Origin: Actinomycetes bacterium
Lineage (GTDB): Bacteria > Actinomycetota > Actinomycetes > Actinomycetales > Cellulomonadaceae
DNA: 5,020 nucleotides
Assembly (NCBI GenBank): GCA_023390875.1
Contig: JAEWCA010000378.1
Coordinates: 1-5,020 of the forward strand
Direction of reading: 5' to 3'
Position numbers and translations under genes: made by a program
In this document: positions 1-5,020 of the stretch, piece after piece
How positions within the stretch are numbered: position 1 is the first letter of the stretch
Layout of the letters: every line of letters starts with the position of its first letter
The notes under the pieces: model-generated
What the model saw: the letters and a program-made list of their open reading frames with translations, nothing else
Told to the model about the DNA's origin: nothing
Database searches by the model: none

Positions 1-60
1 CGCCAGAACGCGACCGCCAGAACGCGACCGCCAGAACGCGACCGCCAGAACGCGACCGCC
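1..60. repeat. Perfect 14-bp tandem repeat, 4.3 copies, cut by window edge
   Basis: The unit CGCCAGAACGCGAC occurs four times in a row (1-14, 15-28, 29-42, 43-56), followed by the first four bases of a fifth copy (57-60). All copies are identical. The array begins at base 1, so it may extend further left. A 14-base period is not a multiple of three, so the array would shift frame at each copy and is unlikely to encode a regular protein repeat. It lies downstream of the ligase-like gene on the minus strand, where parB would be expected next. Perfect identity suggests recent expansion by slippage or unequal recombination. Function is unknown. Confidence 0.97.
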
Positions 61-200
61 CTCAAAGCGCCACGCGCTGGTGCCCGATCGGCGTCAAACC
101 ACGGCCGTTGACGCGGAGGCGCGCCATGTCGGCGTCATGACGTACAACCGGGACGAATCAGGACGTACTAACCGTCGATAAGGGAACTCCCGAGCCCATC
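61..200. other. Intergenic spacer, somewhat AT-richer at 133-186
   Basis: No convincing coding sequence is present. The segment holds a perfect 10-base palindrome CGTCATGACG (133-142) and two direct copies of GACGTAC (139-145 and 162-168), 23 bases apart and each followed by a similar AACC-containing stretch. Its base composition is less GC-rich than the flanking genes, which would suit a promoter or operator for the next minus-strand gene to the left. I could not find a -10/-35 pair that I would defend. No clear terminator follows the ligase-like gene. The only hairpin near its stop is a 4-bp GGGA/TCCC stem at 183-192. Confidence 0.5.
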
Positions 201-1151
201 TCAACCGCGCAGGGAAGCCTCCACCAGCGATCGGTACAAGTCTCCAAGGTTGTGCCCCGCGGCTTCCGCGGCCTGCGGAAGGAGCGACGTCTCGGTCATC
301 CCCGGGGCCACGTTGACCTCCAGGAACCACACCGTCCCGTCGTCGCCGACGATCAGGTCGGTCCGGGAGATCCGCTCGAGCCCGAGTGCCTCGTGCGCGG
401 CGACCGCCACGGCGCCGACCGCGGCGGTCAACGAGTCGGACAGCCGGGCGGGCGCGAAGTACTCGACCCGACCCGGGTTGTACCGGGCGTCGTAGTCGTA
501 CGGACCCTCGGTGACGATCTCGACGGCGGGGAGTGCGACGGGTCCGTCGCCGGTGTCGACGACGCTGACGGCGACCTCGGTCCCGACGGCGGCGCGCTCG
601 ACGAGGGCGGTGTCGCTGTACGAGAAGCAGTCGACCATCGCCCGCGGCAGCTGGTCGGCGTGCGTCACGAGGTTGACCCCGAGCGCCGACCCGCCGCGCG
701 ACGGCTTCACCACGAGCGGGAGGCCGAGCCGGGCGACGATCGCGTCGAGCACGCGGTTGGCGCCGAGCTCGCGGAACAGCGACTGGGGGAGCGTCACGAA
801 GTCGGGCGTCGTGAGGCCGGCGCGCGCGACGACCGTCTTGGCGATGGGCTTGCTCCACGCGACGCGACTGGCGCGCGGTCCGGTGCCGAGGAGCCGCAGC
901 CCGAGGAGCTGGACGACGTCGCGCACCGACCCGTCCTCACCGCTGGCGCCGTGCAGCACGGGCCACACGAGGTCGGGGCGGAGCTGGGTGAGCGCCGGCA
1001 CGAGGTCGGAGTCGACATCGTGCACGCTGACGTCGACCCCGGCACCGCGGAGGGCTTCGGCGACGCGTCGCCCGGACCGCAGGGAGACGTCGCGTTCGTG
1101 GGACAGGCCGCCGGCCAGGATCACGATGCGAGGCGAGGACGAGGTGGTCAC
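201..1151 (-). CDS. D-alanine--D-alanine ligase family protein (ATP-grasp)
   Basis: This 316-residue protein is close to the usual Ddl length. Ddl enzymes join two D-alanines with ATP to supply the peptidoglycan stem in the cytoplasm. Visible family features: N-terminal AGG.SHERDVSLRSG (about 13-27, with the substrate-binding Glu at 19), HGASGEDG (68-75), ATP-site lysines near 101 and 149, the omega-loop YDYDARY (218-224), R263.D265, and EVNVAPGMTETSLLP (278-292) holding the Mg-ligand Glu278 and Asn280. In the glycine-rich loop KPSRGGSALGV the second Ser of the classical GSS is Ala156, and the omega-loop Lys is Arg223. I chose the GTG at 1151 because homology begins there; GGAG lies 11 bases upstream. 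The frame stays open to a GTG at 1295, but those 48 residues are Arg/His/Pro-rich and unlike the family. Actinobacteria usually carry a housekeeping ddl elsewhere, so this is probably a paralogue; substrate and activity are inferred. Confidence 0.88.
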   Translation of the reverse strand: MTTSSSPRIVILAGGLSHERDVSLRSGRRVAEALRGAGVDVSVHDVDSDLVPALTQLRPDLVWPVLHGASGEDGSVRDVVQLLGLRLLGTGPRASRVAWSKPIAKTVVARAGLTTPDFVTLPQSLFRELGANRVLDAIVARLGLPLVVKPSRGGSALGVNLVTHADQLPRAMVDCFSYSDTALVERAAVGTEVAVSVVDTGDGPVALPAVEIVTEGPYDYDARYNPGRVEYFAPARLSDSLTAAVGAVAVAAHEALGLERISRTDLIVGDDGTVWFLEVNVAPGMTETSLLPQAAEAAGHNLGDLYRSLVEASLRG

Positions 1152-1211
1152 GGCGAGGTTCGCTCCGGAGTCGACGGGGCACGGGTGGGGACGGAGATGG
1201 TGGCGGGACCC

Positions 1212-1346
1212 TCGGGCGTGCGGTCGCCGGCACGACGCGAGCCGAGCGACGGGACGGGTGCGCCTGGTCGTCGGGCACGACGTGAGCCGCCCCACGTGAC
1301 AGGTGCGCCTGGTCGTCGGGCACGACGTGAGCTGCCCGACGTGCCA
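1212..1346. repeat. Degenerate 45-bp tandem repeat, about 3 copies
   Basis: Two adjacent 45-base units (1257-1301 and 1302-1346) are identical over their first 31 bases and differ at only three positions overall. A third, diverged unit (1212-1256) matches mainly in its right half (GGCACGACG.GAGCCG). Fragments of a further copy follow from 1347. Each good unit contains a short dyad, GTCGT-CGGGC-ACGAC. The period is a multiple of three, so the repeat shows up as 15-residue repeats in open frames of the minus strand, but the context is intergenic and no start or ribosome-binding site supports translation. Confidence 0.85.
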
Positions 1347-1378
1347 GGTGCGCCCGGTCGTGCACGACGCAGCTCGGC

Positions 1379-1406
1379 CGCGCCGGGCACGACGGCACCC
1401 GGCGCG
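1379..1406 (-). terminator. GC-rich hairpin after the aminotransferase gene
   Basis: A perfect 9-bp inverted repeat, CGCGCCGGG (1379-1387) and CCCGGCGCG (1398-1406), flanks a 10-base loop. It starts about 30 bases past the aminotransferase stop codon. No U-tract follows, which is common for actinobacterial terminators but leaves the call uncertain. It may equally be part of the dyad-rich regulatory region ahead of the ligase-like gene. Confidence 0.4.
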
Positions 1407-1436
1407 ACCTCGTCACGCAGTCCTGGCACGGCGGCG

Positions 1437-2786
1437 TCAGGCGACGTCGGGACCGGGGGCCTGGACGACGTCGCCCGGGACGGACCCGCTCGTGCCGAAC
1501 AGCTCCACGAGCTCCCGTTCGCCGGCCACGACGGACGCGAGCCGCCGGACACCCTCACGGATGCGCTCGGGCGTCGGGTAGCAGAACGAGAGGCGCATGT
1601 GGTCGGAGCCGGCGCCGTCGTAGTAGAACGCGGTGCCGGGGACGTACGCGACGCGGGCGGTCACGGCGCGCGGGAGCATGTCCTTCGCGTCGAGGCCCTC
1701 GGGCAGGCGGACCCAGACGTAGAAGCCGCCGTCGGGCACGTTCCACGACGCCTCGGGCAGGTGCTCGGCGAGCGCGCCGACCATGGTGTCGCGCCGCTCG
1801 CGGTACATCTCGCGGTAGCTCTTGATCTGCCCGCGCCAGTCGCACGTCGACAGGTACGTCGAGATGGCGATCTGCGACGCGTTGGACGGGCACAGGATCG
1901 CGGACTCGGACGCGAGCACGAGCTTCTCGCGGACGGCGTGGGGTGCGACGACCCAGCCGACGCGGTAGCCGGGGGCGAACGTCTTGGAGAACGACCCGAG
2001 GTAGAGGACGCCGTCGGTGTCCATGGACCGCATGGCGGGCCGCGGCTCGCCGTCGAACCCGAGGAGGCCGTACGGGTTGTCCTCGAGGACGAGCACGCCG
2101 TAGCGGCGCGCGATCTCCAGGACCTGCGGGCGCCGCGAGACGGACAGCGACACCCCCGCGGGGTTGTGGAAGTTCGGGATCGTGTAGACGAACTTCACCT
2201 GTCGCCCGGCCGCCGCGAGGGAGGCGAGCGTCGACTCGAGGGCCTCCGGGATCAGGCCGTGCGCGTCGATCGGCACGTGCACGACGTCGGCCTGGTACGC
2301 GCGGAACACCCCGAGCGCACCGACGTACGAAGGGGCCTCGGCGACGACGACGTCGCCCGGGTTGATGAAGATGCGGGTCACGAGGTCGAGCGCCTGCTGC
2401 GAACCGGTCGTCACCACGACGTCGTCGGGGTGCGCGTCGATCCCCTCGAGCCGCATGACCTCGAGGATCTGCTCGCGCAGCGTCTCGTCGCCCTGGCCGG
2501 AGCCGTACTGGAGGGCCTGCAGCCCCCGGGTGGCGACGACACGGCCGGCGATCTCGCCGAGCACGTCGAGCGGGAGCCCGTCGAGGAACGGCATGCCGCC
2601 GGCGAGGGACACGACCTCGGGGCGGTTCGCGACGGCGAACAGGGCGCGGATCTCCGAGGCGCGCATGCCGTGCGTGCGGTCGGCGTACGCGCCGAGCCAC
2701 GGGTCGAGCCGCGTGCCCTGGGCGGCGGCGGAGGACGTGGGGAGGTGGCCCGCCGTCTCGCGCTCGGGCCCAGGCTGCTCAGTCAT
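1437..2786 (-). CDS. PLP-dependent aminotransferase, class I/II (fold type I)
   Basis: This 449-residue protein is a cytoplasmic, pyridoxal-phosphate-dependent transaminase related to the 2-aminoadipate/kynurenine aminotransferase (LysN/KAT II-like) subgroup. Conserved positions visible: LAGGMP (61-66), QYGSGQGD (93-100), TGSQQALDL (127-135), IPNFHNPAG (203-211, with PLP-contacting Asn208), LEDNPYG (234-240, with Asp236 and Tyr239), SFSKTF (265-270, with the Schiff-base Lys268), GGFYVWVRLP (353-362) and HMRLSF (396-401, with the substrate-carboxylate Arg398). The set looks catalytically complete. There is no winged-helix domain, so it is not a MocR regulator. I chose ATG 2786: a GTG at 2825 is in frame but lies in the loop-side of the hairpin after trxA, adding 13 residues unlike the family. 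No Shine-Dalgarno precedes ATG 2786, so a leaderless or weakly initiated message is possible. The amino donor and acceptor cannot be named from sequence. Confidence 0.92.
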   Translation of the reverse strand: MTEQPGPERETAGHLPTSSAAAQGTRLDPWLGAYADRTHGMRASEIRALFAVANRPEVVSLAGGMPFLDGLPLDVLGEIAGRVVATRGLQALQYGSGQGDETLREQILEVMRLEGIDAHPDDVVVTTGSQQALDLVTRIFINPGDVVVAEAPSYVGALGVFRAYQADVVHVPIDAHGLIPEALESTLASLAAAGRQVKFVYTIPNFHNPAGVSLSVSRRPQVLEIARRYGVLVLEDNPYGLLGFDGEPRPAMRSMDTDGVLYLGSFSKTFAPGYRVGWVVAPHAVREKLVLASESAILCPSNASQIAISTYLSTCDWRGQIKSYREMYRERRDTMVGALAEHLPEASWNVPDGGFYVWVRLPEGLDAKDMLPRAVTARVAYVPGTAFYYDGAGSDHMRLSFCYPTPERIREGVRRLASVVAGERELVELFGTSGSVPGDVVQAPGPDVA

Positions 2787-2793
2787 CCGAGCA

Positions 2794-2809
2794 GTGTCGC
2801 ACGCGACAC
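2794..2809. promoter_or_regulatory. 16-base palindrome just upstream of the aminotransferase start
   Basis: GTGTCGCGTGCGACAC is a perfect dyad of 7-bp arms around a 2-base centre, ending 7 bases before ATG 2786. Its outer three bases overlap the second arm of the trxA downstream hairpin, so the two RNA folds compete at their edge. The hexamer GACACT on the minus strand (2798-2793) sits exactly at -12 to -7 from the ATG. It could serve as a weak -10 element of a leaderless transcript (A at -11, T at -7), but no good -35 partner is visible. A DNA-binding operator is another possibility. Function is inferred only. Confidence 0.35.
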
Positions 2810-2838
2810 GGCCCGGACAGGTCACTGTCCGGGCCGTG
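2807..2838 (-). terminator. Strong hairpin terminator after trxA
   Basis: A perfect 14-bp inverted repeat, CACGGCCCGGACAG and CTGTCCGGGCCGTG on the minus strand, closes on a 4-base loop TGAC. It begins about 17 bases after the trxA stop codon. There is no following U-run, as is usual for many high-GC actinobacterial terminators. Being a near-perfect palindrome, it could also act on plus-strand transcription. It separates trxBA from the aminotransferase gene. Confidence 0.75.
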
Positions 2839-2855
2839 AAGGGGATGAGGAACGG

Positions 2856-3188
2856 TCAGACGGTCGCGAGGACCTCGTCGAACTCCTGCGTGTAGAACAT
2901 CTTGGGCCGCGCGCCGATGACCGACTTGACCAGCTCGCCACCCGAGTAGAAGTTCAGCGTGGGGATGGAGACCACGCCGTAGTCGCCCGTGACCTGCGGG
3001 TTCTCGTCGGAGTTGAGCTTGACGACCTTGATCTTGCCCGCGTACGTCGTCGCGAGCTCCTCGAGGACGGGCGCGACCATGCGGCACGGCCCGCACCACG
3101 GCGCCCAGAAGTCGACGACCACCGGGATGTCGGAGTCGAGGACCTCGGCCTGGAACGTGGCGTCGGTGACGGCGGTGACGTTGCTCAT
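2856..3188 (-). CDS. trxA: Thioredoxin
   Basis: This 110-residue protein has the size of a classical thioredoxin and acts in the cytoplasm as a general protein-disulfide reductase, recharged by the reductase encoded just upstream. The active site FWAPWCGPC is at 27-35, with redox cysteines 32 and 35. The buried Asp26 and the cis-proline Pro76 in VSIPTL are conserved, as are YAGKIKV (49-55) and the C-terminal FYSGGE (80-85). I chose ATG 3188: it overlaps the trxB stop as ATGA, and a strong GGAGG lies seven bases upstream (3200-3196), inside the end of trxB. The frame stays open to 3350, but that 54-residue extension is Arg-rich antisense-like sequence within trxB in another frame. The overlap implies translational coupling and shared transcription from the trxB promoter. 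Some actinobacteria call this gene trxC. Confidence 0.98.
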   Translation of the reverse strand: MSNVTAVTDATFQAEVLDSDIPVVVDFWAPWCGPCRMVAPVLEELATTYAGKIKVVKLNSDENPQVTGDYGVVSIPTLNFYSGGELVKSVIGARPKMFYTQEFDEVLATV

Positions 3189-4189
3189 CGGGTGACCTCC
3201 AGGGCCTCGGTGGCGGGGAAGGGCTCGACCGGGTGCGACGCGGAGTCGCCCAGCGACGCGAGGAAGTGCTGGGCGTCGAGCGCGGCGGCACACCCGGACC
3301 CGGCGGCCGTGATGGCCTGCCGGTAGGTGTGGTCGACGACGTCGCCGCACGCGAACACGCCCGCGAGGTTCGTCTTCGTGGTGCGCCCGACGACGTCGAT
3401 GTAGCCGTCCTCGTCGAGGTTCACCTGGCCGACGACGAGCTCGGTGCGCGGCACGTGGCCGATCGCGACGAACACGCCCGTCGCGGGGTGCTCACGGGTC
3501 TCGCCGGTGACGGTGTCGCGCAGCGTGACGCCCGTGACCTTGTCCTCACCGTGGATCGCGACGACCTCGGAGTTCCAGGCCATCTCGATCTTCGGGTCGT
3601 TGAGGGCACGGTCGGCCATGATCTTCGACGCACGCAGCTGGTCGCGGCGGTGCACGAGCGTCACGCGCTTGCCGAACCGGGTGAGGAACGTGGCCTCCTC
3701 GACGGCGGAGTCGCCGCCGCCGACCACGAGGATCTCCTGGTCGCGGAAGAAGAACCCGTCACAGGTCGCGCACCACGAGACGCCGCGGCCCGACAGGCGC
3801 TTCTCGTCGTCGAGCCCGAGCTCGCGGTACGCCGAGCCGGTGGACAGGATGACCGCGCGCGCCTGGAACGTGTCGCCGCCGCCGGTGACGACGGTCTTCA
3901 CGGGTCCCTCGAGCGACAGCGAGACGGCGTCGTCCCACAGCACCTCGGCACCGAACTTCTCGGCCTGCTTCTGCAGGTTGTCCATGAGCTCGGGGCCCTG
4001 GATGCCGTCCGGGAAGCCGGGGAAGTTCTCGACCTCGGTGGTGTTCATCAGCGCGCCGCCGGCCGTGACCGAACCGGCGACCACGAGCGGCGCGAGCCCG
4101 GCGCGCGCGGCGTAGATGGCGGCGGTGTAACCGGCGGGGCCGGACCCGACGATGATCAGGTCGCGCACGGTGCTGGTCTGGTCGCTCAC
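3185..4189 (-). CDS. trxB: Thioredoxin-disulfide reductase
   Basis: This 334-residue protein is a low-molecular-weight flavoprotein reductase that moves electrons from NADPH through FAD and a redox disulfide to thioredoxin. Visible features: FAD-binding VGSGPAG (14-20), the active-site pair CATC (140-143) in WCATCDG, the NADPH-binding GGGDSA (157-162), the 2'-phosphate-binding HRR (180-182), and the second FAD motif ACGDV (280-284) followed by YRQA (289-292). Length matches the bacterial family and there is no fused thioredoxin domain. The GTG at 4189 is supported by AAGGA five bases upstream (4199-4195) and by the normal N-terminus. It is the first gene of a two-gene operon with trxA, overlapping by four bases. 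A SigR/SigH-type promoter lies about 60 bases upstream, consistent with induction under thiol-oxidative stress as known for trxBA in Streptomyces and mycobacteria. Confidence 0.99.
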   Translation of the reverse strand: MSDQTSTVRDLIIVGSGPAGYTAAIYAARAGLAPLVVAGSVTAGGALMNTTEVENFPGFPDGIQGPELMDNLQKQAEKFGAEVLWDDAVSLSLEGPVKTVVTGGGDTFQARAVILSTGSAYRELGLDDEKRLSGRGVSWCATCDGFFFRDQEILVVGGGDSAVEEATFLTRFGKRVTLVHRRDQLRASKIMADRALNDPKIEMAWNSEVVAIHGEDKVTGVTLRDTVTGETREHPATGVFVAIGHVPRTELVVGQVNLDEDGYIDVVGRTTKTNLAGVFACGDVVDHTYRQAITAAGSGCAAALDAQHFLASLGDSASHPVEPFPATEALEVTR

Positions 4190-4213
4190 GTGAGTCCTTG
4201 CGGTGACGGGGAA

Positions 4214-4229
4214 CCGGGCGGACGCCCGG
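4214..4229 (-). other. Short hairpin in the trxB 5' leader
   Basis: The minus strand reads CCGGGC-GTCC-GCCCGG, a perfect 6-bp stem with a 4-base loop, 25 bases before the trxB GTG and about 15 bases before its Shine-Dalgarno. It would lie in the leader of a transcript from the SigR-type promoter. There is no U-tract, so it is a poor terminator candidate for the upstream gene. It may stabilise the leader or be chance in GC-rich DNA. Confidence 0.35.
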
Positions 4230-4246
4230 CGGTCGGCTGTGTGGTC

Positions 4247-4272
4247 AACCGATCCTAGGCCGGATCTGTTCC
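4247..4272 (-). promoter_or_regulatory. SigR/SigH-type promoter of trxBA
   Basis: On the minus strand GGAAC (4272-4268) is followed after exactly 18 bases by GTT (4249-4247). This fits the published Streptomyces SigR consensus (GGAAT-N18-GTT) and the mycobacterial SigH form, in which the fifth base may be C. Transcription would start near 4240, leaving a leader of about 50 bases before the GTG. The spacer contains TAGGAT (4257-4252), a plausible housekeeping -10 hexamer, although no good -35 partner is seen. The -35 element sits inside a small dyad, CCGGA-N5-TCCGG (4260-4274). The target genes are classical members of this regulon, which strengthens the call. Confidence 0.75.
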
Positions 4273-4280
4273 GGACCCGT

Positions 4281-4290
4281 GGGACGTCCC
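4281..4290. other. 10-base palindrome just after the membrane-protein stop codon
   Basis: GGGACGTCCC is perfectly self-complementary and begins two bases beyond the stop codon of the upstream gene. It is too short, without a loop or U-tract, to be called a terminator. No better terminator is visible between that gene and trxB, so read-through into trxBA is possible. Confidence 0.25.
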
Positions 4291-4292
4291 GG

Positions 4293-5020
4293 TCAGGACA
4301 GCGAGATCTCCGTCAGCTCGACGCGGAACCCACCCTCCGGGGCAGGCGGGAGCTGCGTGATCCACAGGACGATCGACTGGGTGTCCGTGGCGGGGTCCAG
4401 CGTCAGCACCGTCTCGGGGCCGAACGCGCCCGACGCGAGCACCGGACCCGTGGTCGGCGCGGTCGCGTCGGTCGCGCGGACCTCCACGTGCCCGCCGGTC
4501 ATGTTCGAGTGCAGCGTGACCGTCTTGACGTTCGCGGGGGCGGCCAGCGTGATCGCGTAGCCGACGCCGTCCTTGAAGCCCGCGAAGTCGTCGCGCTTGT
4601 ACGTCTGGGTGTACCAGAACGTCGACGGGTCGCCGTCATACGCCTTCGCGACGTCCTCCTCGTGCTCGCCGTCGTCGTCCGACGGGTCGATCGTGATGGC
4701 GGTCGCGATGGTCGGGACGGTGCCGGCCGCGGGCGGGGCTGCCTGCGTCGGCTCGGCGGCCGGTGGCGCCGACTCGGCGGGGGCGGACGCGGTCTGCTGC
4801 GGCGCGCTCGCGGAGTCGTCGGCGCTCGGCGACTTCGGGTCGAACGACGAGAACAGCGACTTGAACGCGATGATCACGCCGATGACGACGACGACCCCGA
4901 CGATGCCGAGCACCAGCGCCGTCGGGTCGAACCGCCGCCGGGTCGGGGAGGCGGCGGGCACGTCCTCGACGGCGAAGCCGTCGAAGTCGAGCGGCTCGTC
5001 GGGCAGGCCCTGCGCGGCCC
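4293..5020 (-). CDS. Membrane protein with discoidin-like ectodomain, C-terminal part; probable pseudokinase-family protein (5' end outside window)
   Basis: The reading frame is open to the window edge, so the 241 visible residues are a C-terminus. The internal GTG at 4961 is not needed as a start, since acidic residues ([14 protein letters not shown]) precede it in frame. In order: an acidic cytoplasmic tail, a basic RRRF, one transmembrane helix of about 20 residues ([19 protein letters not shown]), an Ala/Pro/Ser/Gln-rich linker of about 50 residues, then a beta-rich domain. The domain contains [34 protein letters not shown] and a C-terminal VELTEISL, resembling discoidin/galactose-binding folds. 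An acidic DDDGEHEED stretch precedes it. Positive charge before the helix puts the C-terminal domain outside. Actinobacterial proteins like this, encoded between murJ and trxB, carry an N-terminal protein-kinase-like domain (compare the mycobacterial MurJ-pseudokinase, Rv3910). The kinase part is not visible here, so the family assignment rests on context and tail architecture. Confidence 0.7.
   Translation of the reverse strand, partial: AAQGLPDEPLDFDGFAVEDVPAASPTRRRFDPTALVLGIVGVVVVIGVIIAFKSLFSSFDPKSPSADDSASAPQQTASAPAESAPPAAEPTQAAPPAAGTVPTIATAITIDPSDDDGEHEEDVAKAYDGDPSTFWYTQTYKRDDFAGFKDGVGYAITLAAPANVKTVTLHSNMTGGHVEVRATDATAPTTGPVLASGAFGPETVLTLDPATDTQSIVLWITQLPPAPEGGFRVELTEISLS

Larger units (their letters stand above)
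1152..1436. other. 285-bp intergenic region rich in repeats and dyads
   Basis: No gene is supported between the aminotransferase stop and the ligase-like GTG. All minus-strand frames are partly open but give Arg/Pro/His-rich, low-complexity translations typical of GC-rich noncoding DNA. The region contains a 9-bp hairpin (1379-1406), a 12-base palindrome GTCGTGCACGAC (1357-1368) and a 45-bp tandem repeat (about 1212-1346). The octamer GCACGACG occurs five times, starting at 1230, 1275, 1320, 1362 and 1387. No recognisable -10/-35 promoter for the ligase gene is visible, although the gap is long enough to hold one. Confidence 0.6.

Noticed and set aside
115..140. GGAGG followed by ATG and a stop after four codons on the plus strand
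   Set aside because: A four-codon frame with no downstream plus-strand gene cannot be supported as a leader peptide.
173..181. TTATCGACG on the minus strand resembling a DnaA box
   Set aside because: It matches TTATCCACA at seven of nine positions, is single, and is not in the expected dnaA-dnaN interval.
1289..1304. CACGTG core resembling a ParB-binding parS site
   Set aside because: Beyond the central CACGTG only a few positions fit the parS consensus TGTTTCACGTGAAACA. It lies in a GC-rich repeat where this hexamer can arise by chance.
1148..1558. Open minus-strand frame with 15-residue repeats across the aminotransferase/ligase gap
   Set aside because: The repeats follow from the 45-bp DNA repeat, whose period is a multiple of three. 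The frame overlaps the aminotransferase 3' end, has no ribosome-binding site and is Arg/Pro/Gly-rich.
252..3326. Stop-free reading frame of 1024 codons on the plus strand
   Set aside because: It runs antisense across three well-supported minus-strand genes. Its translation is dominated by Arg, Asp, Gly, Val and His with no recognisable domain, as expected from the complement of GC-biased codons.
3233..4258. 341-codon plus-strand reading frame opposite trxB
   Set aside because: It mirrors trxB codon bias and shows no protein family pattern. The trxB frame has all catalytic motifs.
4293..4961. A separate 222-residue gene starting at GTG 4961
   Set aside because: The frame continues upstream to the window edge with plausible acidic protein sequence, and no Shine-Dalgarno precedes the GTG. 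It is better read as the end of a longer protein.

Overview
This is a roughly 5 kb window of high-GC actinobacterial chromosome. The best fit is the Cellulomonas/Micrococcales group, judged from strong G/C bias at third codon positions, GTG starts, an actinobacterial thioredoxin operon and the gene order. All five genes lie on the minus strand, so they read from right to left. I recognise the neighbourhood from general knowledge as the actinobacterial origin-proximal cluster (murJ, pseudokinase, trxB, trxA, then parB/parA and rsmG towards dnaA). The murJ and parAB genes themselves are outside this window.

Layout in the direction of transcription: (1) 5020-4293 is the 3' part of a membrane protein, with a cytoplasmic tail, one transmembrane helix, an Ala/Pro/Ser-rich linker and a discoidin-like ectodomain. 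It resembles the C-terminus of the pseudokinase usually found beside murJ. (2) A 103-bp gap holds a strong match to a SigR/SigH-type oxidative-stress promoter. (3) trxB (thioredoxin reductase) and trxA (thioredoxin) overlap by four bases (ATGA) and form a complete NADPH-to-thiol reducing module. (4) A perfect 14-bp stem hairpin without a U-tract closes the trxBA unit. (5) A fold-type I PLP aminotransferase follows, starting at an ATG with no Shine-Dalgarno sequence. (6) A 285-bp gap holds a GC-rich hairpin and a degenerate 45-bp tandem repeat. (7) A D-alanine--D-alanine ligase-like ATP-grasp protein follows. (8) The left edge (1-200) has no gene. It carries a perfect 14-bp tandem repeat of 4.3 copies that may continue beyond the window.

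Functionally, trxB and trxA work together: TrxB passes electrons from NADPH via FAD to TrxA, and the SigR-type promoter suggests induction by disulfide stress. The ligase-like protein and the pseudokinase-like membrane protein point to cell-wall precursor synthesis and its control. The aminotransferase substrate cannot be read from the sequence. I see no mobile element, CRISPR array, tRNA or rRNA. The genes are ordinary chromosomal ones. The least explained parts are the two repeat arrays and the trxBA regulatory region.
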